Positions 17,108-27,030 of a stretch of 64,000 nucleotides of DNA are shown here, piece by piece. The stretch spans positions 1,363,001 through 1,427,000 of the forward strand of contig NZ_CP147518.1 in assembly GCF_037201965.1 (NCBI RefSeq), read 5' to 3'. Both the position numbers and the translations under genes were made by a program. The stretch comes from Spirosoma sp. SC4-14. GTDB taxonomy: Bacteria; Bacteroidota; Bacteroidia; Cytophagales; Spirosomataceae. The notes below the pieces were generated by a model, which made no database searches, was not told the DNA's origin, and saw only the letters and a program-made list of their open reading frames with translations. Positions within the stretch are counted from its first letter, which is position 1. Each line of letters begins with the position of its first letter.

Positions 17108-19192
17108 TTATAAAAACAGCCCCACCACCAGGTCGATAAGTTTTATCCCGATAAATGGTGCTACGATACCCCCCAAACCGTAGACGAACAGATTCTGGCG
17201 GAGCAGAGCCGATGCGCCAATGGGTTTGTATTCGACACCACGTAGCGCCAGCGGAATCAGCAACGGAATAATAATGGCGTTGAAAATTACGGCCGACAAA
17301 ATAGCAGATTCGGAACTGTGCAGACCCATGATATTGAGCGATTGCAGCGCCGGAATCGATACAACAAACAGTGCCGGAACAATGGCGAAATACTTGGCAA
17401 CGTCGTTAGCGATGGAGAAGGTTGTCAGCGTACCACGTGTAATGAGCAACTGCTTACCAATTTCAACAACTTCAATAAGCTTGGTTGGGTCGTTGTCGAG
17501 GTCGACCATGTTGCCCGCTTCCTTGGCGGCCTGCGTGCCTGAGTTCATCGCGACGCCTACGTCGGCCTGCGCGAGCGCCGGAGCATCGTTGGTGCCATCG
17601 CCCATCATGGCTACCAGTTTGCCGCCGGTTTGTTCATGGCGGATGTAGTTCATTTTGTCTTCGGGTTTGGCTTCGGCGATGTAGTCGTCGACGCCCGCTT
17701 TTTCGGCAATAAACTTAGCCGTCAGTGGGTTGTCGCCCGTAACCATCACCGTTTTTACGCCCATCTTCCGTAGCCGTTCGAACCGTTCCGAAATACCGGG
17801 TTTAATGATGTCCTGCAATTCGATAACTCCTTTTACTTCCTCGTTTTCGGCTACAACAAGCGGAGTGCCGCCGTTGGCCGCAATTTTTTTAGCCTGCTCT
17901 TCAACCGCCTGAGGGAATGGATTCCCGGCCCGAGTGACGATAGTGCGAATTGAGTCCGTTGCACCTTTGCGGATACGTCGTACGGTCCCATTCTGATCCA
18001 TTGGCATATCAATTCCCGAGGATCGCGTTTCGGCCGTAAACTTGATCAGCGTTGCTCCTTCGGTCGATAGTCGACCTGTTACGTTAGCACCCCAGCTACC
18101 TGTGCGGGCCAGTTCGACAATCGATTTTCCTTCCGGTGTTTCGTCGGCCAGCGAACTCAGCGTCGATGCCCGAACCATATCGTCTTCGCGGATGCCCGGC
18201 GCTGGATAGAAATTGGTTGCTTTTCGATTGCCGATGGTAATGGTTCCGGTTTTGTCGAGCAGCAGCGTATCGATATCGCCAGCCGTTTCAACGGCCCGCC
18301 CCGATTTGGCGATGACATTCGCCCGCAAAGCGCGGTCCATCCCTGCAATGCCAATGGCCGACAAAAGCCCCCCGATAGTTGTTGGAATGAGGCAAACAAA
18401 GAGCGAGATCAGGGCGGCAATCGTGATGGGGGTGTGGGCATAATCGGCAAAGGGTTTCAGGGCTACGCACACAATGATGAAAATCAGGGTAAAACCAGCC
18501 AGTAAGATCGTTAGGGCAATTTCGTTCGGTGTTTTTTGCCGACTGGCACCCTCTACCAGCGCAATCATTTTATCGAGAAACGACTCGCCAGGCTGTGTGG
18601 TGACCTGTACTTTAATATGGTCTGAGAGGACTTTGGTGCCGCCCGTTACCGATGATTTGTCGCCACCAGCTTCCCGGATGACCGGTGCCGATTCGCCCGT
18701 TATGGCCGATTCGTCGATAGTTGCCAGTCCCTCGATGATTTCACCATCGGCCGGGATAATATCGCCCGGTTCGCAGATGAATACATCGCCTTTAACGAGC
18801 TGAGCCGACGAGATAATTTCAATCTCGTTAGTATACATGGTACCTACTGCCCGAACAACTTTAGCGGGTGTTTCCTGCCGGGTTTTGCGGAGCGATTCGG
18901 CCTGAGCTTTGCCCCGTGCTTCGGCAATGGCTTCGGCGAAGTTGGCAAACAAAATGGTCAGGAAAAGGATAGCTGTAATGGCCACGTTATAACCCAATGA
19001 GCCTTGGGTAGTGTTGCCCGTAAGTGCGATGTAGAGCGTTACGAACACCATAATCAGGGTGCCGATTTCGACGGTAAACATAACCGGGTTTTTTATCAGA
19101 ACTGCCGGATTAAGTTTGACAAACGACTCCCGAATGGCTGTTATGACGAGGTCTTTCTGAAACAGCGAAGGGGATGAATGTTGCTTTGCCAT
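17108..19192 (-). CDS. kdpB: Potassium-transporting P-type ATPase subunit B
   Basis: 694 residues, full length. Phosphorylation site Asp313 in DKTGTIT, actuator loop TGES at 165-168 (its Ser is the regulatory phosphosite position in E. coli KdpB), hinge [10 protein letters not shown], and the membrane segment with [10 protein letters not shown]. It is the catalytic ATP-hydrolysing subunit of KdpFABC in the inner membrane. It is encoded between kdpA and kdpC, with a repeat-filled gap of 127 bases to kdpA. Confidence 0.98.
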   Translation of the reverse strand: MAKQHSSPSLFQKDLVITAIRESFVKLNPAVLIKNPVMFTVEIGTLIMVFVTLYIALTGNTTQGSLGYNVAITAILFLTILFANFAEAIAEARGKAQAESLRKTRQETPAKVVRAVGTMYTNEIEIISSAQLVKGDVFICEPGDIIPADGEIIEGLATIDESAITGESAPVIREAGGDKSSVTGGTKVLSDHIKVQVTTQPGESFLDKMIALVEGASRQKTPNEIALTILLAGFTLIFIIVCVALKPFADYAHTPITIAALISLFVCLIPTTIGGLLSAIGIAGMDRALRANVIAKSGRAVETAGDIDTLLLDKTGTITIGNRKATNFYPAPGIREDDMVRASTLSSLADETPEGKSIVELARTGSWGANVTGRLSTEGATLIKFTAETRSSGIDMPMDQNGTVRRIRKGATDSIRTIVTRAGNPFPQAVEEQAKKIAANGGTPLVVAENEEVKGVIELQDIIKPGISERFERLRKMGVKTVMVTGDNPLTAKFIAEKAGVDDYIAEAKPEDKMNYIRHEQTGGKLVAMMGDGTNDAPALAQADVGVAMNSGTQAAKEAGNMVDLDNDPTKLIEVVEIGKQLLITRGTLTTFSIANDVAKYFAIVPALFVVSIPALQSLNIMGLHSSESAILSAVIFNAIIIPLLIPLALRGVEYKPIGASALLRQNLFVYGLGGIVAPFIGIKLIDLVVGLFL

Positions 19193-19217
19193 TTTTGTTA
19201 TAGGTGAAAAGAATGCT

Positions 19218-19339
19218 GTCTGAACCTGGATTATACTGATTTACCTGACCAGCCATGATTTTATTTCGCTTCTTGGAAGCGGCTTAAATCAACTTAAATC
19301 ATAGTCAGCCCCATAAATCCTATAAATCCGGGTTCAGAC
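19218..19339. repeat. REP-like palindrome, GTCTGAACC family (copy 1)
   Basis: A 122-bp imperfect hairpin. The outer arms GTCTGAACC (19218-19226) and GGTTCAGAC (19331-19339) are perfect; next come GGATT...GATTTA segments on both sides, and the tip hairpin is CGCTTC-TTG-GAAGCG at 19267-19281. The right arm contains the kdpA stop codon and encodes its last residues SLNPDL. The same plan is seen at 56336-56470 and, with a gene in the centre, at 57680-58283. Confidence 0.8.
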
Positions 19340-21026
19340 TAAAATACTCCGCCAGCGGCCCCAGAGCCAGCGCCGGGAAAAACGATAGTGCTGTGATGAT
19401 AATGATGACGGCGAAGGTCATCAGGCCAAACGTCGCGGTGTCGGTTGGGAGGGTTCCCGACGATTCGGGTATGTACTTTTTCTGAGCCAATAATCCAGCA
19501 ATCGCCACTGGACCGATAATTGGAATAAATCGACCCAAAAGCAGAACAATGCCGGTAGCATAATTCCAGAAGAAATTGTTGTCGCCCAGTCCTTCAAAAC
19601 CCGAACCATTGTTGGCATTTGCCGATGTGAATTCGTACAGCATCTCAGTGAAACCATGATTGGCGGGGTTGTTTAACCAGCCAGACGCGATTCCGGCAGT
19701 ATCGCCGTGATTTACGAAAAACCACGCTGCCAGGGCTGTGCCGCCTTTGATAAGAAATGTGCTTAATAAGGCTACAATCGAAGCAATTTTGATTTCGCGT
19801 GCTTCAACTTTCCGCCCGAATAATTCGGGTGTTCGACCGACCATTAGCCCCGAAATAAACACCGCAATGATCAGGTAATAGTAGTAGTTCAAAAATCCGA
19901 CGCCACAGCCGCCATAAAAGGCGTTAGTCATCATGCCCAGCAACTCCATAGCCCCCGACAAAGCCATCGAGGAGTCGTGCATGGAGTTGACTGACCCGGT
20001 CGAAATAATTGTGGTGACGATGCTCCAGTAACCCGATGCCAACGGGCCGAACCGCACTTCTTTGCCTTCCATCGCGCCTGTTGGCTGAACCACTCCCATA
20101 TGCGCAATTGCCGGGTTGCCATGCGTTTCGGAGATTAGTGTCGGAATTAGCAGACAGAGCATACCTACCGTCATAACGCCATACACAACCCACATAAACC
20201 GCCGACGGTTAATCAGATGCCCTAACGCAAAAAGCATAGCAATCGGAATAAGTACCTGAGCAATCATTTCGACCATATTGGTGAAGTAGCTGGGGTTTTC
20301 GAGTGGGTGCGTCGAGTTAACACCAAACCAGCCACCGCCGTTGGTTCCAACATGCTTGATGGCAATCATACCGGCCGCAGGACCACGCGATACACCAACC
20401 GTGTCGCCCTGCATGGTTACAATACTGTCTTTACCGTCGAAACTGGCAGGCGTTCCGTTAAAGACAAGAATAAGGGCTACAACAAACGAAACTGGCAGCA
20501 AAATGCGGGTGATCGACTTTACGAAAAACACGTAAAAATTCCCGGCTGTAGTTACCGTTTGGGGCAAAAATGACCGCACAATGAGTATTAATGCGGCAAT
20601 GCCCGTAGCGGCCGACGTGAACATCAAAAAGTTGATCACGAACAGTTGTGTCAGATACGTCAGACCCGACTCGCCCGAATAGTGCTGCAAATCGCAGTTA
20701 ACCATAAAACTGATGGCTGTATTAAACGCCAGATCGGGCGTCATCGACGGGTTGCCATCCGGATTGAGTGGCAATAGACCCTGGAGCACAAGGAGCGTAA
20801 AGGCAAATAAGAACCATACGGCATTGATTGTGAGTAGCGCCGTCAGGTTTTCCTGCCAGTTCATTTCGCGGGCAGAATCAATGCCGCCGAGCCGGTAAAT
20901 GAACCGTTCAAACGGCCCATTAGTGGCTTCTGGTTTAAAAACGCTGGCAATGTAGTTGCCCAGCGGAATAGCCAGCAAGACGGTAATGCCATACATGGCC
21001 ACCACGCCTACTAATTCAGTTGACAT
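19320..21026 (-). CDS. kdpA: Potassium-transporting ATPase subunit A
   Basis: 568 residues. It is the K+-binding channel-like subunit of KdpFABC, with ten membrane helices expected. The selectivity loops are visible: SFMVNCDLQHYSGE, GTNGGGWFGVNSTHPLENP, SMHDSSMAL and ANANNGSGFEG. The last six residues and stop codon (SLNPDL) come from the repeat element at 19218-19339, so the original C-terminus was probably different. It follows kdpF in the operon. Confidence 0.97.
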   Translation of the reverse strand: MSTELVGVVAMYGITVLLAIPLGNYIASVFKPEATNGPFERFIYRLGGIDSAREMNWQENLTALLTINAVWFLFAFTLLVLQGLLPLNPDGNPSMTPDLAFNTAISFMVNCDLQHYSGESGLTYLTQLFVINFLMFTSAATGIAALILIVRSFLPQTVTTAGNFYVFFVKSITRILLPVSFVVALILVFNGTPASFDGKDSIVTMQGDTVGVSRGPAAGMIAIKHVGTNGGGWFGVNSTHPLENPSYFTNMVEMIAQVLIPIAMLFALGHLINRRRFMWVVYGVMTVGMLCLLIPTLISETHGNPAIAHMGVVQPTGAMEGKEVRFGPLASGYWSIVTTIISTGSVNSMHDSSMALSGAMELLGMMTNAFYGGCGVGFLNYYYYLIIAVFISGLMVGRTPELFGRKVEAREIKIASIVALLSTFLIKGGTALAAWFFVNHGDTAGIASGWLNNPANHGFTEMLYEFTSANANNGSGFEGLGDNNFFWNYATGIVLLLGRFIPIIGPVAIAGLLAQKKYIPESSGTLPTDTATFGLMTFAVIIIITALSFFPALALGPLAEYFSLNPDL

Positions 21027-21114
21027 TTGTTAAAGAATGAAAGTGTTAAATAGCGAAAGCGCAAAACCGGGTCACCGGATGGTAGGCATGTACCTATCAT
21101 TTTGCTCTTGTCGT

Positions 21115-21195
21115 TTAAAATTTTTCTGGTTTTATCAGCACGTATAGCATATACGCGAAAACCATTAGCGAGATGATGAATAAGCCGGTAAGCAT
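21115..21195 (-). CDS. kdpF: KdpF small membrane subunit
   Basis: 26 residues, one membrane helix, ending in LIKPEKF, which matches the KdpF tail motif (typically RPERF). It begins at ATG 21195 and ends 88 bases before kdpA. KdpF is a lipid-like stabiliser of the Kdp pump. Too short for most gene finders. Confidence 0.88.
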   Translation of the reverse strand: MLTGLFIISLMVFAYMLYVLIKPEKF

Positions 21196-21210
21196 GACTA
21201 ATGATTAAAA

Positions 21211-21271
21211 TGTTGAATGATTGAATTGTGCTAATAAGCAGGACTCATTGTTTTGATTCAATCATTCAACA
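21211..21271. repeat. Palindrome, GTTGAATGAT family (copy 1)
   Basis: Perfect 16-bp arms at 21211-21226 (TGTTGAATGATTGAAT) and 21256-21271 around a 29-base loop. It lies between kdpF and the 27-residue peptide gene. The core GTTGAATGAT/ATCATTCAAC is shared with 39381-39438. Confidence 0.85.
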
Positions 21272-21273
21272 AG

Positions 21274-21357
21274 CTAAATGTGTTCAAACCACTCGATGGA
21301 TTTGTAAAAGAAAGCGAAGCAGAGTAGGGCCGTTACAATCAGCAGGATGGTTTCCAT
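21274..21357 (-). CDS. 27-residue membrane peptide at the head of the kdp operon
   Basis: Encodes a single membrane helix (METILLIVTALLCFAFFYKS then IEWFEHI). It is not KdpF, which is encoded next, but has the same size and topology. It is the first open frame of the apparent kdp transcript, 78 bases before kdpF, with a palindrome in between. I do not recognise a named family. It could be a second small stabilising subunit of the pump or a regulatory leader peptide. Confidence 0.6.
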   Translation of the reverse strand: METILLIVTALLCFAFFYKSIEWFEHI

Positions 21358-21378
21358 AAAAGCGTTTCTGTTTGGTTT

Positions 21379-21394
21379 GGACACACTATGCCAA
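21379..21394 (-). promoter_or_regulatory. Weak sigma-54-like promoter upstream of kdp
   Basis: On the minus strand TTGGCATAGTGTGTCC resembles the sigma-54 consensus TTGGCAC-N5-TTGC: the -24 GG is good, but the -12 GC is CC. It would start RNA about ten bases before the 27-residue peptide, a very short leader. Proposed because an NtrC-type regulator is nearby and no TAnnTTTG box was found here. Confidence 0.25.
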
Positions 21395-21503
21395 AAAGCA
21401 TTCCTTTCTTGACGATTTGATAAAATGGTTTGGGTAAACCTTTGATAGTTAGTGGTTTAGTTTCTTGCTTTTTATTTCGGAACGCAATAGAACAAGCTGA
21501 ACC

Positions 21504-21535
21504 TTCTCATTTTGATAAGGTCGATTCTCATTTTG
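21504..21535. promoter_or_regulatory. Direct repeat upstream of kdp (candidate activator site)
   Basis: TTCTCATTTTG occurs at 21504-21514 and again at 21525-21535, exactly 21 bp (two helical turns) apart. It lies about 110-140 bp upstream of the possible sigma-54 motif, the usual distance for enhancer-binding proteins. Confidence 0.4.
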
Positions 21536-21560
21536 GGAAAGCGGATGCCACTTTGCGTGC

Positions 21561-21592
21561 AAAAAAAAAGAACCTGCATCTGGGGCAGGTTC
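21561..21592 (-). terminator. Intrinsic terminator of the amine oxidase gene
   Basis: On the minus strand GAACCTGC pairs with GCAGGTTC around a 7-base loop, followed by nine T residues. It lies 30 bases after the amine oxidase stop. Confidence 0.9.
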
Positions 21593-21621
21593 TCAAAAGC
21601 TTTACGTATGGCGTTTTGTCT

Positions 21622-22983
21622 TTATAGCAGAGCTATGATTTTATCAGCTTCCCGTATCCCGCTTAAGTAAGCGCCGTGGGCGGTAGAAAAATAATCGATA
21701 TGGGTATGTTCGCCAGCAAAGAACAAACGGTCGTTTACTTCTTCGGCTAAATCGTCGAAATGGTGCATTGCTGTTCCAACGGCTGTGTAGGAATAAGCCC
21801 CAACTGAATTTTCATTCGATTGCCATTTGGTACGCAACATAGTTGTCGGGTCAGGAATACTGGTTCCATACATATCCCGCAAATGTCCCATAATGTCGGC
21901 TGTGACTTGTGCATCAGACATTGTTTCGGTTTGTCGGCCATAATCGGCATAGGCAAACGTCATCAATGCATTTACGTCTGGATGAAATTTTTTTACATTC
22001 ACGAAATAATTGAATTTGTCTCTAACTTCAGGAGTGTAGGATAGGTATTGCACATTGTCCCAAAAGGCGGTATTCCAGGTAAGTAAAAATTTATTGACAC
22101 AGTTCATGCCTACTTTTTGAACCGCCGTTTGTTTAACTGCCGGAAGGGCAGGCACAAATTCGATACTATTGGCTTTTAAAACGCCTAACGGAACCGTTAC
22201 GATTACGTAATCGGCTACCGTTGTGGTTCCATTATGCGTTACAGCAATTTTAGTGTCAGAATAGTCGATTTTTGTGACTCGCTGATTGAGCTGAACAGTT
22301 AGGTCTTTTGCCAGATAATTGGCAATAGTGTCGTAGCCATTGGTAGCAATTTTCTCTACTCCACTAAATTCTTCTCCCTCATTGTAGAGCAGAGAGGAGA
22401 GTTGATTTAAATCGCCGGTGTCGAACGTTATATACGTCGACAGCAGAAATTTCCAAAGCCGGTCATTCGCTTTTGCAGGATATAAATTCGTAAATACCGT
22501 CTCAAAGCTTTGACTGGCATTTCCGCTCTTCATCAGTGTCTCTAAAATAGCGTAAAGCTCTTCTTCGGCATCGTCGTAGGCGATTGAACTTCTTAAGACG
22601 CCACCAATGTCATACGATTTTCGACTATTGTCATCCGTATAAAACGTGTCCATTCCGGCTTGTTGGGCCAGGGTTGCCATCGGATTGCCATTAATGCCGT
22701 GTATCCAGCTTGCGCCTTCGTCAAACGCAACGCTCAGGCTTCGGTTTGTTCGTAAGCGTCCACCTACTTTGTCCTGAGCTTCTAAAACGATAACAGTAAG
22801 CCCTTTTTCTTTTAGTTTTTTTGCGGCAGATAAGCCCGAAACCCCTCCGCCAACAATAACAACAGTTTTGCTGTTAGGGTCAACGTTGTTGTTCTTTTTA
22901 CAGGCACCTGCTACCAGCGAAGTGGCCAGAAATAGAGTGGGCAAACCTGCTAAACTACCTTTGACAAATTGCCGCCTTTGCAT
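21622..22983 (-). CDS. FAD-dependent amine oxidase, exported lipoprotein-like
   Basis: 453 residues. The N-terminus has a twin-arginine-like start (QRRQFVKGS), a hydrophobic stretch, and a possible lipobox Cys28 (VAGAC), so it is probably folded before export and anchored. The Rossmann FAD motif VIVGGGVSGLSAAKKL at about 42-57 is followed by GGRLRT; the C-terminal FAD-binding block is FAGEHTH...TAHGAYLSG. The family oxidises amines or polyamines to aldehydes with H2O2 release. It lies between the kdp promoter and a DUF1569 gene, 15 bases downstream of the latter. Substrate unknown. Confidence 0.87.
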   Translation of the reverse strand: MQRRQFVKGSLAGLPTLFLATSLVAGACKKNNNVDPNSKTVVIVGGGVSGLSAAKKLKEKGLTVIVLEAQDKVGGRLRTNRSLSVAFDEGASWIHGINGNPMATLAQQAGMDTFYTDDNSRKSYDIGGVLRSSIAYDDAEEELYAILETLMKSGNASQSFETVFTNLYPAKANDRLWKFLLSTYITFDTGDLNQLSSLLYNEGEEFSGVEKIATNGYDTIANYLAKDLTVQLNQRVTKIDYSDTKIAVTHNGTTTVADYVIVTVPLGVLKANSIEFVPALPAVKQTAVQKVGMNCVNKFLLTWNTAFWDNVQYLSYTPEVRDKFNYFVNVKKFHPDVNALMTFAYADYGRQTETMSDAQVTADIMGHLRDMYGTSIPDPTTMLRTKWQSNENSVGAYSYTAVGTAMHHFDDLAEEVNDRLFFAGEHTHIDYFSTAHGAYLSGIREADKIIALL

Positions 22984-22998
22984 AGGTGTTGCCAGAGA

Positions 22999-23457
22999 TT
23001 ACACACCAAACTGATGAAGGTGATGATCCAGATGTTTGTAGAACATATTATTCCATTCCTCTTTAGTGAGCCTGCCAAACGAATGAGATTCTTTTTGATC
23101 GAAATACGTTTCGCCTAGTTGCTGGGTTTTGGTGATATAGTTAATTAACCGTTTTTTTTCTGTTTGAAAATCTTTGGTGCTTTTGATCAGAAAAGCCGGT
23201 GCTGTTTGGGAGTTCCGTTTGTAGGGTTGCTCATTTGTGACGATATGCTTGATGAACGACTTTAAGAAAAGTTTCATCAGAAAATTTGGTTTAGGATGTT
23301 TGTTCTCATAAACCATTTCGTAGGTCACGTTGCAGTGTGCCAGCATTTGAGCAACGTCCATTTTTCCCCATTGGGGTTGTGTAGTTGGTTTGAGTTGATT
23401 GATGCGTTCAACTACGGTGGCGGCTATATCAGCCGAGAAAATAGAAGGTAATGCCAT
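22999..23457 (-). CDS. DUF1569 (DinB-like) protein
   Basis: 152 residues, cytoplasmic, all-helical. WGKMDVAQMLAHCN near 30-43 and the C-terminal HLDHHLHQFG place metal-binding-type His residues as in DUF1569, a relative of the DinB/YfiT four-helix fold. Function not established. Probably co-transcribed with the amine oxidase gene 15 bases downstream. Confidence 0.75.
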   Translation of the reverse strand: MALPSIFSADIAATVVERINQLKPTTQPQWGKMDVAQMLAHCNVTYEMVYENKHPKPNFLMKLFLKSFIKHIVTNEQPYKRNSQTAPAFLIKSTKDFQTEKKRLINYITKTQQLGETYFDQKESHSFGRLTKEEWNNMFYKHLDHHLHQFGV

Positions 23458-23619
23458 CGTCGATAGAAAATAGGTTAGTTTCGTTTAGACGGTGTGCAAT
23501 TGCATAAATAGACAGCGGTCCGACATTTTTTTCTGAACTCGATTGTTTATCGGTCCACGAAAGAAATTCCGTAAAGACTTCTCGCCTGGACAGGTGTCTT
23601 TCGAGGCTTACCGCTGAGC

Positions 23620-24957
23620 TTATCCCAGCCGGTATTCTTCCAGTTTCCGGTAGAGCGTGCTGAGGCCAATACCCAGCAGCCGGGCAGCTTCGGCTTTGTT
23701 GCCGTTGGTATGGCGGAGGACCTGATCGATATGGTTTTTCTCGACAGTAGCCAGATCGTAGGTGAAAAGGGGAGAGGGCGTAGCCGGAACCTGAACATCC
23801 AGCGGCAGGTATTCGGGCACTAGGGTTTGCCCGTCGCTGAGGATGACTGCCCGTTCGATGACGTTTTTCAGTTCGCGAATGTTTCCTTTCCAGTTGTAGC
23901 GGGTCAAGGCATCAACAAAAGCAGGGCTAAGCGTCAGTTGCCGTTTGCCAATTTTGGCGGCTTCCTGCTGGGTCAGTACGTCGGCCAGTGTTGGAATATC
24001 GTCGCGCCGGTCGCGCAGGGGTGGAAGTTCGATGGAAAAAACCGAGAGTCGATAATAGAGATCGGCCCGAAATACTCCCGATTCGGCATCGTGTTTTAAG
24101 TCGCGGTTGGTAGCGGCAACCACGCGCACATCGGTTCGGGTTGGTTTCGTATCGCCAACGCGCATAAATTCGTGCGTTTCGAGTACGCGCAAAAGTTTGG
24201 CCTGAAGGTCGAGCGCCATTTCGCCGATTTCGTCCAGAAAGATAGTGCCTTTGTTGGCTTCTTCGAACAGGCCTTTTTTGTCGCGTGTGGCGCCCGTAAA
24301 AGCCCCCGCCCGATGCCCAAAGAGTTCGCTTTCCAGGATTTCTTTGCTGAGAGCACTACAGTTTACGGCCACAAAAGACCCTGTTCGGCGTGGACTAGCC
24401 TGATGAATGGCCTGGGCAAACACTTCTTTTCCCGTTCCGGTTTCGCCGGTTAACAGCACCGTAGTGTCCGTAACCGCTACGCGCCGGGCCAGATCAATTG
24501 CCTGCCGAATAGCCACCGATTGACCAATTATTTTCTCAAAGCCATATTTTTGCTGAACCTGCTCTTCAAGTCGTCTGATCCGAAATTGCAGTTGTGCTTT
24601 CTCGATAGCCCGGCTCACCAGCGGAATAATTTTATCGTTATCGTCACCTTTTGTGATGTAATCGAATGCGCCGTTTTTGATGGCTTTCACGCCGTCGGCA
24701 ATGGTTCCGTAGGCTGTCAGCACAATTACTTCCGTAGCTGGTTGGATCGTTTTTACCTGAGCGGTCAGGTCGATACCATTGCCGTCGGGGAGTTTTACAT
24801 CGCTGATGACCAGATGGACTTCGGTACGCTCCAGCATTCGTAGACCACTTTTAGCCGTATCAGCTTCCAGAACCTGATACTCTTCGAGAATTAAAATACG
24901 AGCCAGTAGCTGGCGGAGCTTGGGTTCGTCGTCGATGAGTAATATCGTGCCGGGCAT
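23620..24957 (-). CDS. NtrC-family sigma-54-dependent response regulator
   Basis: 445 residues. Receiver domain (about 1-120) with Asp9/Asp10 and phosphoacceptor Asp53; AAA+ domain with Walker A GETGTGKE, the sigma-54 contact loop GAFTGA, Walker B-like FLDEIGEM; C-terminal Fis-type helix-turn-helix ([20 protein letters not shown]). When phosphorylated it should remodel sigma-54 RNA polymerase from upstream enhancers. No kinase is adjacent; the orphan HAMP-PAS kinase of the kdp operon, three genes away on the same strand, is a reasonable partner. A near -7 box (CATCTTTG, minus strand, 24996-25003) lies upstream of its ATG. Confidence 0.95.
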   Translation of the reverse strand: MPGTILLIDDEPKLRQLLARILILEEYQVLEADTAKSGLRMLERTEVHLVISDVKLPDGNGIDLTAQVKTIQPATEVIVLTAYGTIADGVKAIKNGAFDYITKGDDNDKIIPLVSRAIEKAQLQFRIRRLEEQVQQKYGFEKIIGQSVAIRQAIDLARRVAVTDTTVLLTGETGTGKEVFAQAIHQASPRRTGSFVAVNCSALSKEILESELFGHRAGAFTGATRDKKGLFEEANKGTIFLDEIGEMALDLQAKLLRVLETHEFMRVGDTKPTRTDVRVVAATNRDLKHDAESGVFRADLYYRLSVFSIELPPLRDRRDDIPTLADVLTQQEAAKIGKRQLTLSPAFVDALTRYNWKGNIRELKNVIERAVILSDGQTLVPEYLPLDVQVPATPSPLFTYDLATVEKNHIDQVLRHTNGNKAEAARLLGIGLSTLYRKLEEYRLG

Positions 24958-25175
24958 GGTTGCAGAAGCCGTGTGGTTTCGGCCTAAAGAGGGAGCAAAG
25001 ATGAGAAACCGTTGGCGGATTTATGCAGATTAAGGGAGAAATACATATAAAGTTCTTTTTTCGGCAGAATTAGCCTGATTTCAAAATTAATCCTGAAAAT
25101 CCTGTTGAAAAACGCTTTATTATTGGTCAGTAGCTATTCGTTAGAGCCCAAAGGCAGATGGCCAATTCCTAATGA

Positions 25176-26831
25176 CTAATTCTCCGCTTTTGTGCCAAAT
25201 TTTGTCCCGAAAAAGTCGCCTTTATTCCAGCTTGGGCGACTGTTGGCCTGGGCGGTCAGGTAGCCAATCAGGAACTGCAACTGAACGTGTTTGGCCGCAG
25301 CCTTGAAATCGAACGGCTGATTGATGTCGTCCTGTGGCGAATGATAAATTGTGGCGCGCCAGTCGAGATTAAGTTTAGTGCCGTCGAGTTTGGGGTTGCC
25401 GGTTTGTGAGCCACTTTTGATATAGATAGCTGGAATGCCCTGTCGCACAAAACTGAAGTGATCGCTCCGCATAAACACGGTTTGCTCCGGAATAGGATCG
25501 GGACTGATCTGAATGCCCAGGAACGATGCTGCCAGTTCGGTTTCTTTCTTCAGGCTCGAATGCTCAGCGCCATAAGGCACAATGTCGAGGAGCGGATGGA
25601 AGAAAAAGGGCATATCCAGACAAAAATTAGCGACGATTTTTTCTTTTGGTACGGTTGGATTGCTGGCAAAATAATCGGAACCCAGTAAGCCCATTTCTTC
25701 ACCTGTTACCCCAACGAAAATAATTGATCGGCGTGGTGCTTTAGGCAACGAGGCAAACAGTCGGGCCGTTTCCAGATTGATTGCTACCCCTGATGCGTTG
25801 TCGTGAGCACCATTATAAATCGAATCGCCATTAACCAGTCGGCCAATGCCCAGATGATCGAGGTGTGCCACGTATACAATGTATTCGTTTTTCAGAGCCG
25901 GGTCAGAACCGGGCAAAACGGCCACCACATTTTGTCCGGCCACATCTTCTACCGCATCGGTAAACGTTCTCATTTTGACCGATACATTGAGCGGAAACGC
26001 CTGCGGCTGGTTTTTGAGAGCAGCCGTCACGGCATCACTAAACGGGGTTTCGGCTTTGGCAAACAGCAGCCGGGCGGTTGAATCGCTCAATGAGGCTGAG
26101 CCTTTCAGGGCTGGAAACGTCCGTTGTGGCTTGCCGCGTTTATCGAGCCAGCGATAAATGCCCTGCCGGGCGCGCGGGGCCGACGTTTCGATGCGGTTGC
26201 GCAGGTCGCTCGGTAAATTGAAGGCCATTACGCCAATAGCGCCGTGGTTTGCCGCTATTTCGGCCTTGGACGACGAATAATAGGCACGTTGATTCGACGG
26301 GAACGAACTGGGCGCTCCATTTACATAAGCCACAATTTTGCCTTTGACGTCGATGGTTGCATAATCGTCGTAGCCTAATTCGGGTGCCGAAATGCCATAG
26401 CCAACAAACACCACAGGTGCCGACACATCGCTGGTCGAATGGTCGGGATTAGGGTTCAGAATAAATTGTTTGCCATACACAAGCGTTTGTTCGCCAGCAT
26501 CGGTCACCACTGTTAATGAGCTGTTCTTTTCCCGAACCTGCCACCGGCGCAGGGGTACTTCCTGCCGATAGGTATTGTTTTCGCCAGCGGGTTGCATCCC
26601 GAGTGCTTCGAGCTGGGTTTCCATGTAGAGGGCTGCCAGTGCAAACCCCCGTTTACCTGGTTTACGTCCTTCGAGCGCATCGTCGGCCAGAAACCGCATG
26701 GCGGCCCGAATGGCGGCTGGCCGAACGGTTCTGGCAACGGCCTGGGCTTCGGCAGGTATGCCCGATTGGGCCATCGACAAACTTACTACTGCCAGATTGA
26801 GGAGAATTGAAAGAGAAATAAAAAAACGCAT
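25176..26831 (-). CDS. Secreted M28 family zinc aminopeptidase
   Basis: About 551 residues from ATG 26831, which opens a signal peptide (MRFFISLSILL... cut near SMAQ). A PA-like insert (about 145-270) precedes the M28 catalytic domain. Zinc ligands are visible: His in AHLDHLG, bridging Asp in GAHDNASG, the Glu pair in TGEEMGL, Asp in LDMPFF, and His in SDHFSF. It removes N-terminal residues from peptides in the periplasm or outside the cell. It is divergent from the aldo/keto reductase gene. Substrate preference cannot be told from the sequence. Confidence 0.92.
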   Translation of the reverse strand: MRFFISLSILLNLAVVSLSMAQSGIPAEAQAVARTVRPAAIRAAMRFLADDALEGRKPGKRGFALAALYMETQLEALGMQPAGENNTYRQEVPLRRWQVREKNSSLTVVTDAGEQTLVYGKQFILNPNPDHSTSDVSAPVVFVGYGISAPELGYDDYATIDVKGKIVAYVNGAPSSFPSNQRAYYSSSKAEIAANHGAIGVMAFNLPSDLRNRIETSAPRARQGIYRWLDKRGKPQRTFPALKGSASLSDSTARLLFAKAETPFSDAVTAALKNQPQAFPLNVSVKMRTFTDAVEDVAGQNVVAVLPGSDPALKNEYIVYVAHLDHLGIGRLVNGDSIYNGAHDNASGVAINLETARLFASLPKAPRRSIIFVGVTGEEMGLLGSDYFASNPTVPKEKIVANFCLDMPFFFHPLLDIVPYGAEHSSLKKETELAASFLGIQISPDPIPEQTVFMRSDHFSFVRQGIPAIYIKSGSQTGNPKLDGTKLNLDWRATIYHSPQDDINQPFDFKAAAKHVQLQFLIGYLTAQANSRPSWNKGDFFGTKFGTKAEN

Positions 26832-27030
26832 AAAACAAGGCAAAGCTCAGGAACGAATTGTCTAAGATAGTCGATGATTCTGGTAGATCAAACTCTGTCT
26901 GGCTGATGCAGGATGTTTCTGGTATTGCTTTTCTGCGATGAGCCATTCAGGCAAGTAAATTGAGCCACAAAAGACATCGACCGTAGGCAAAAGTCGAGAG
27001 CTTTGTATCGTTAATCAATACAGACTACCA

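Noticed and set aside
21541-21560. Second TGGCAT word on the minus strand as a sigma-54 promoter
   Set aside because: The -12 element is absent and its position would put the start far upstream of the operon next to a terminator.
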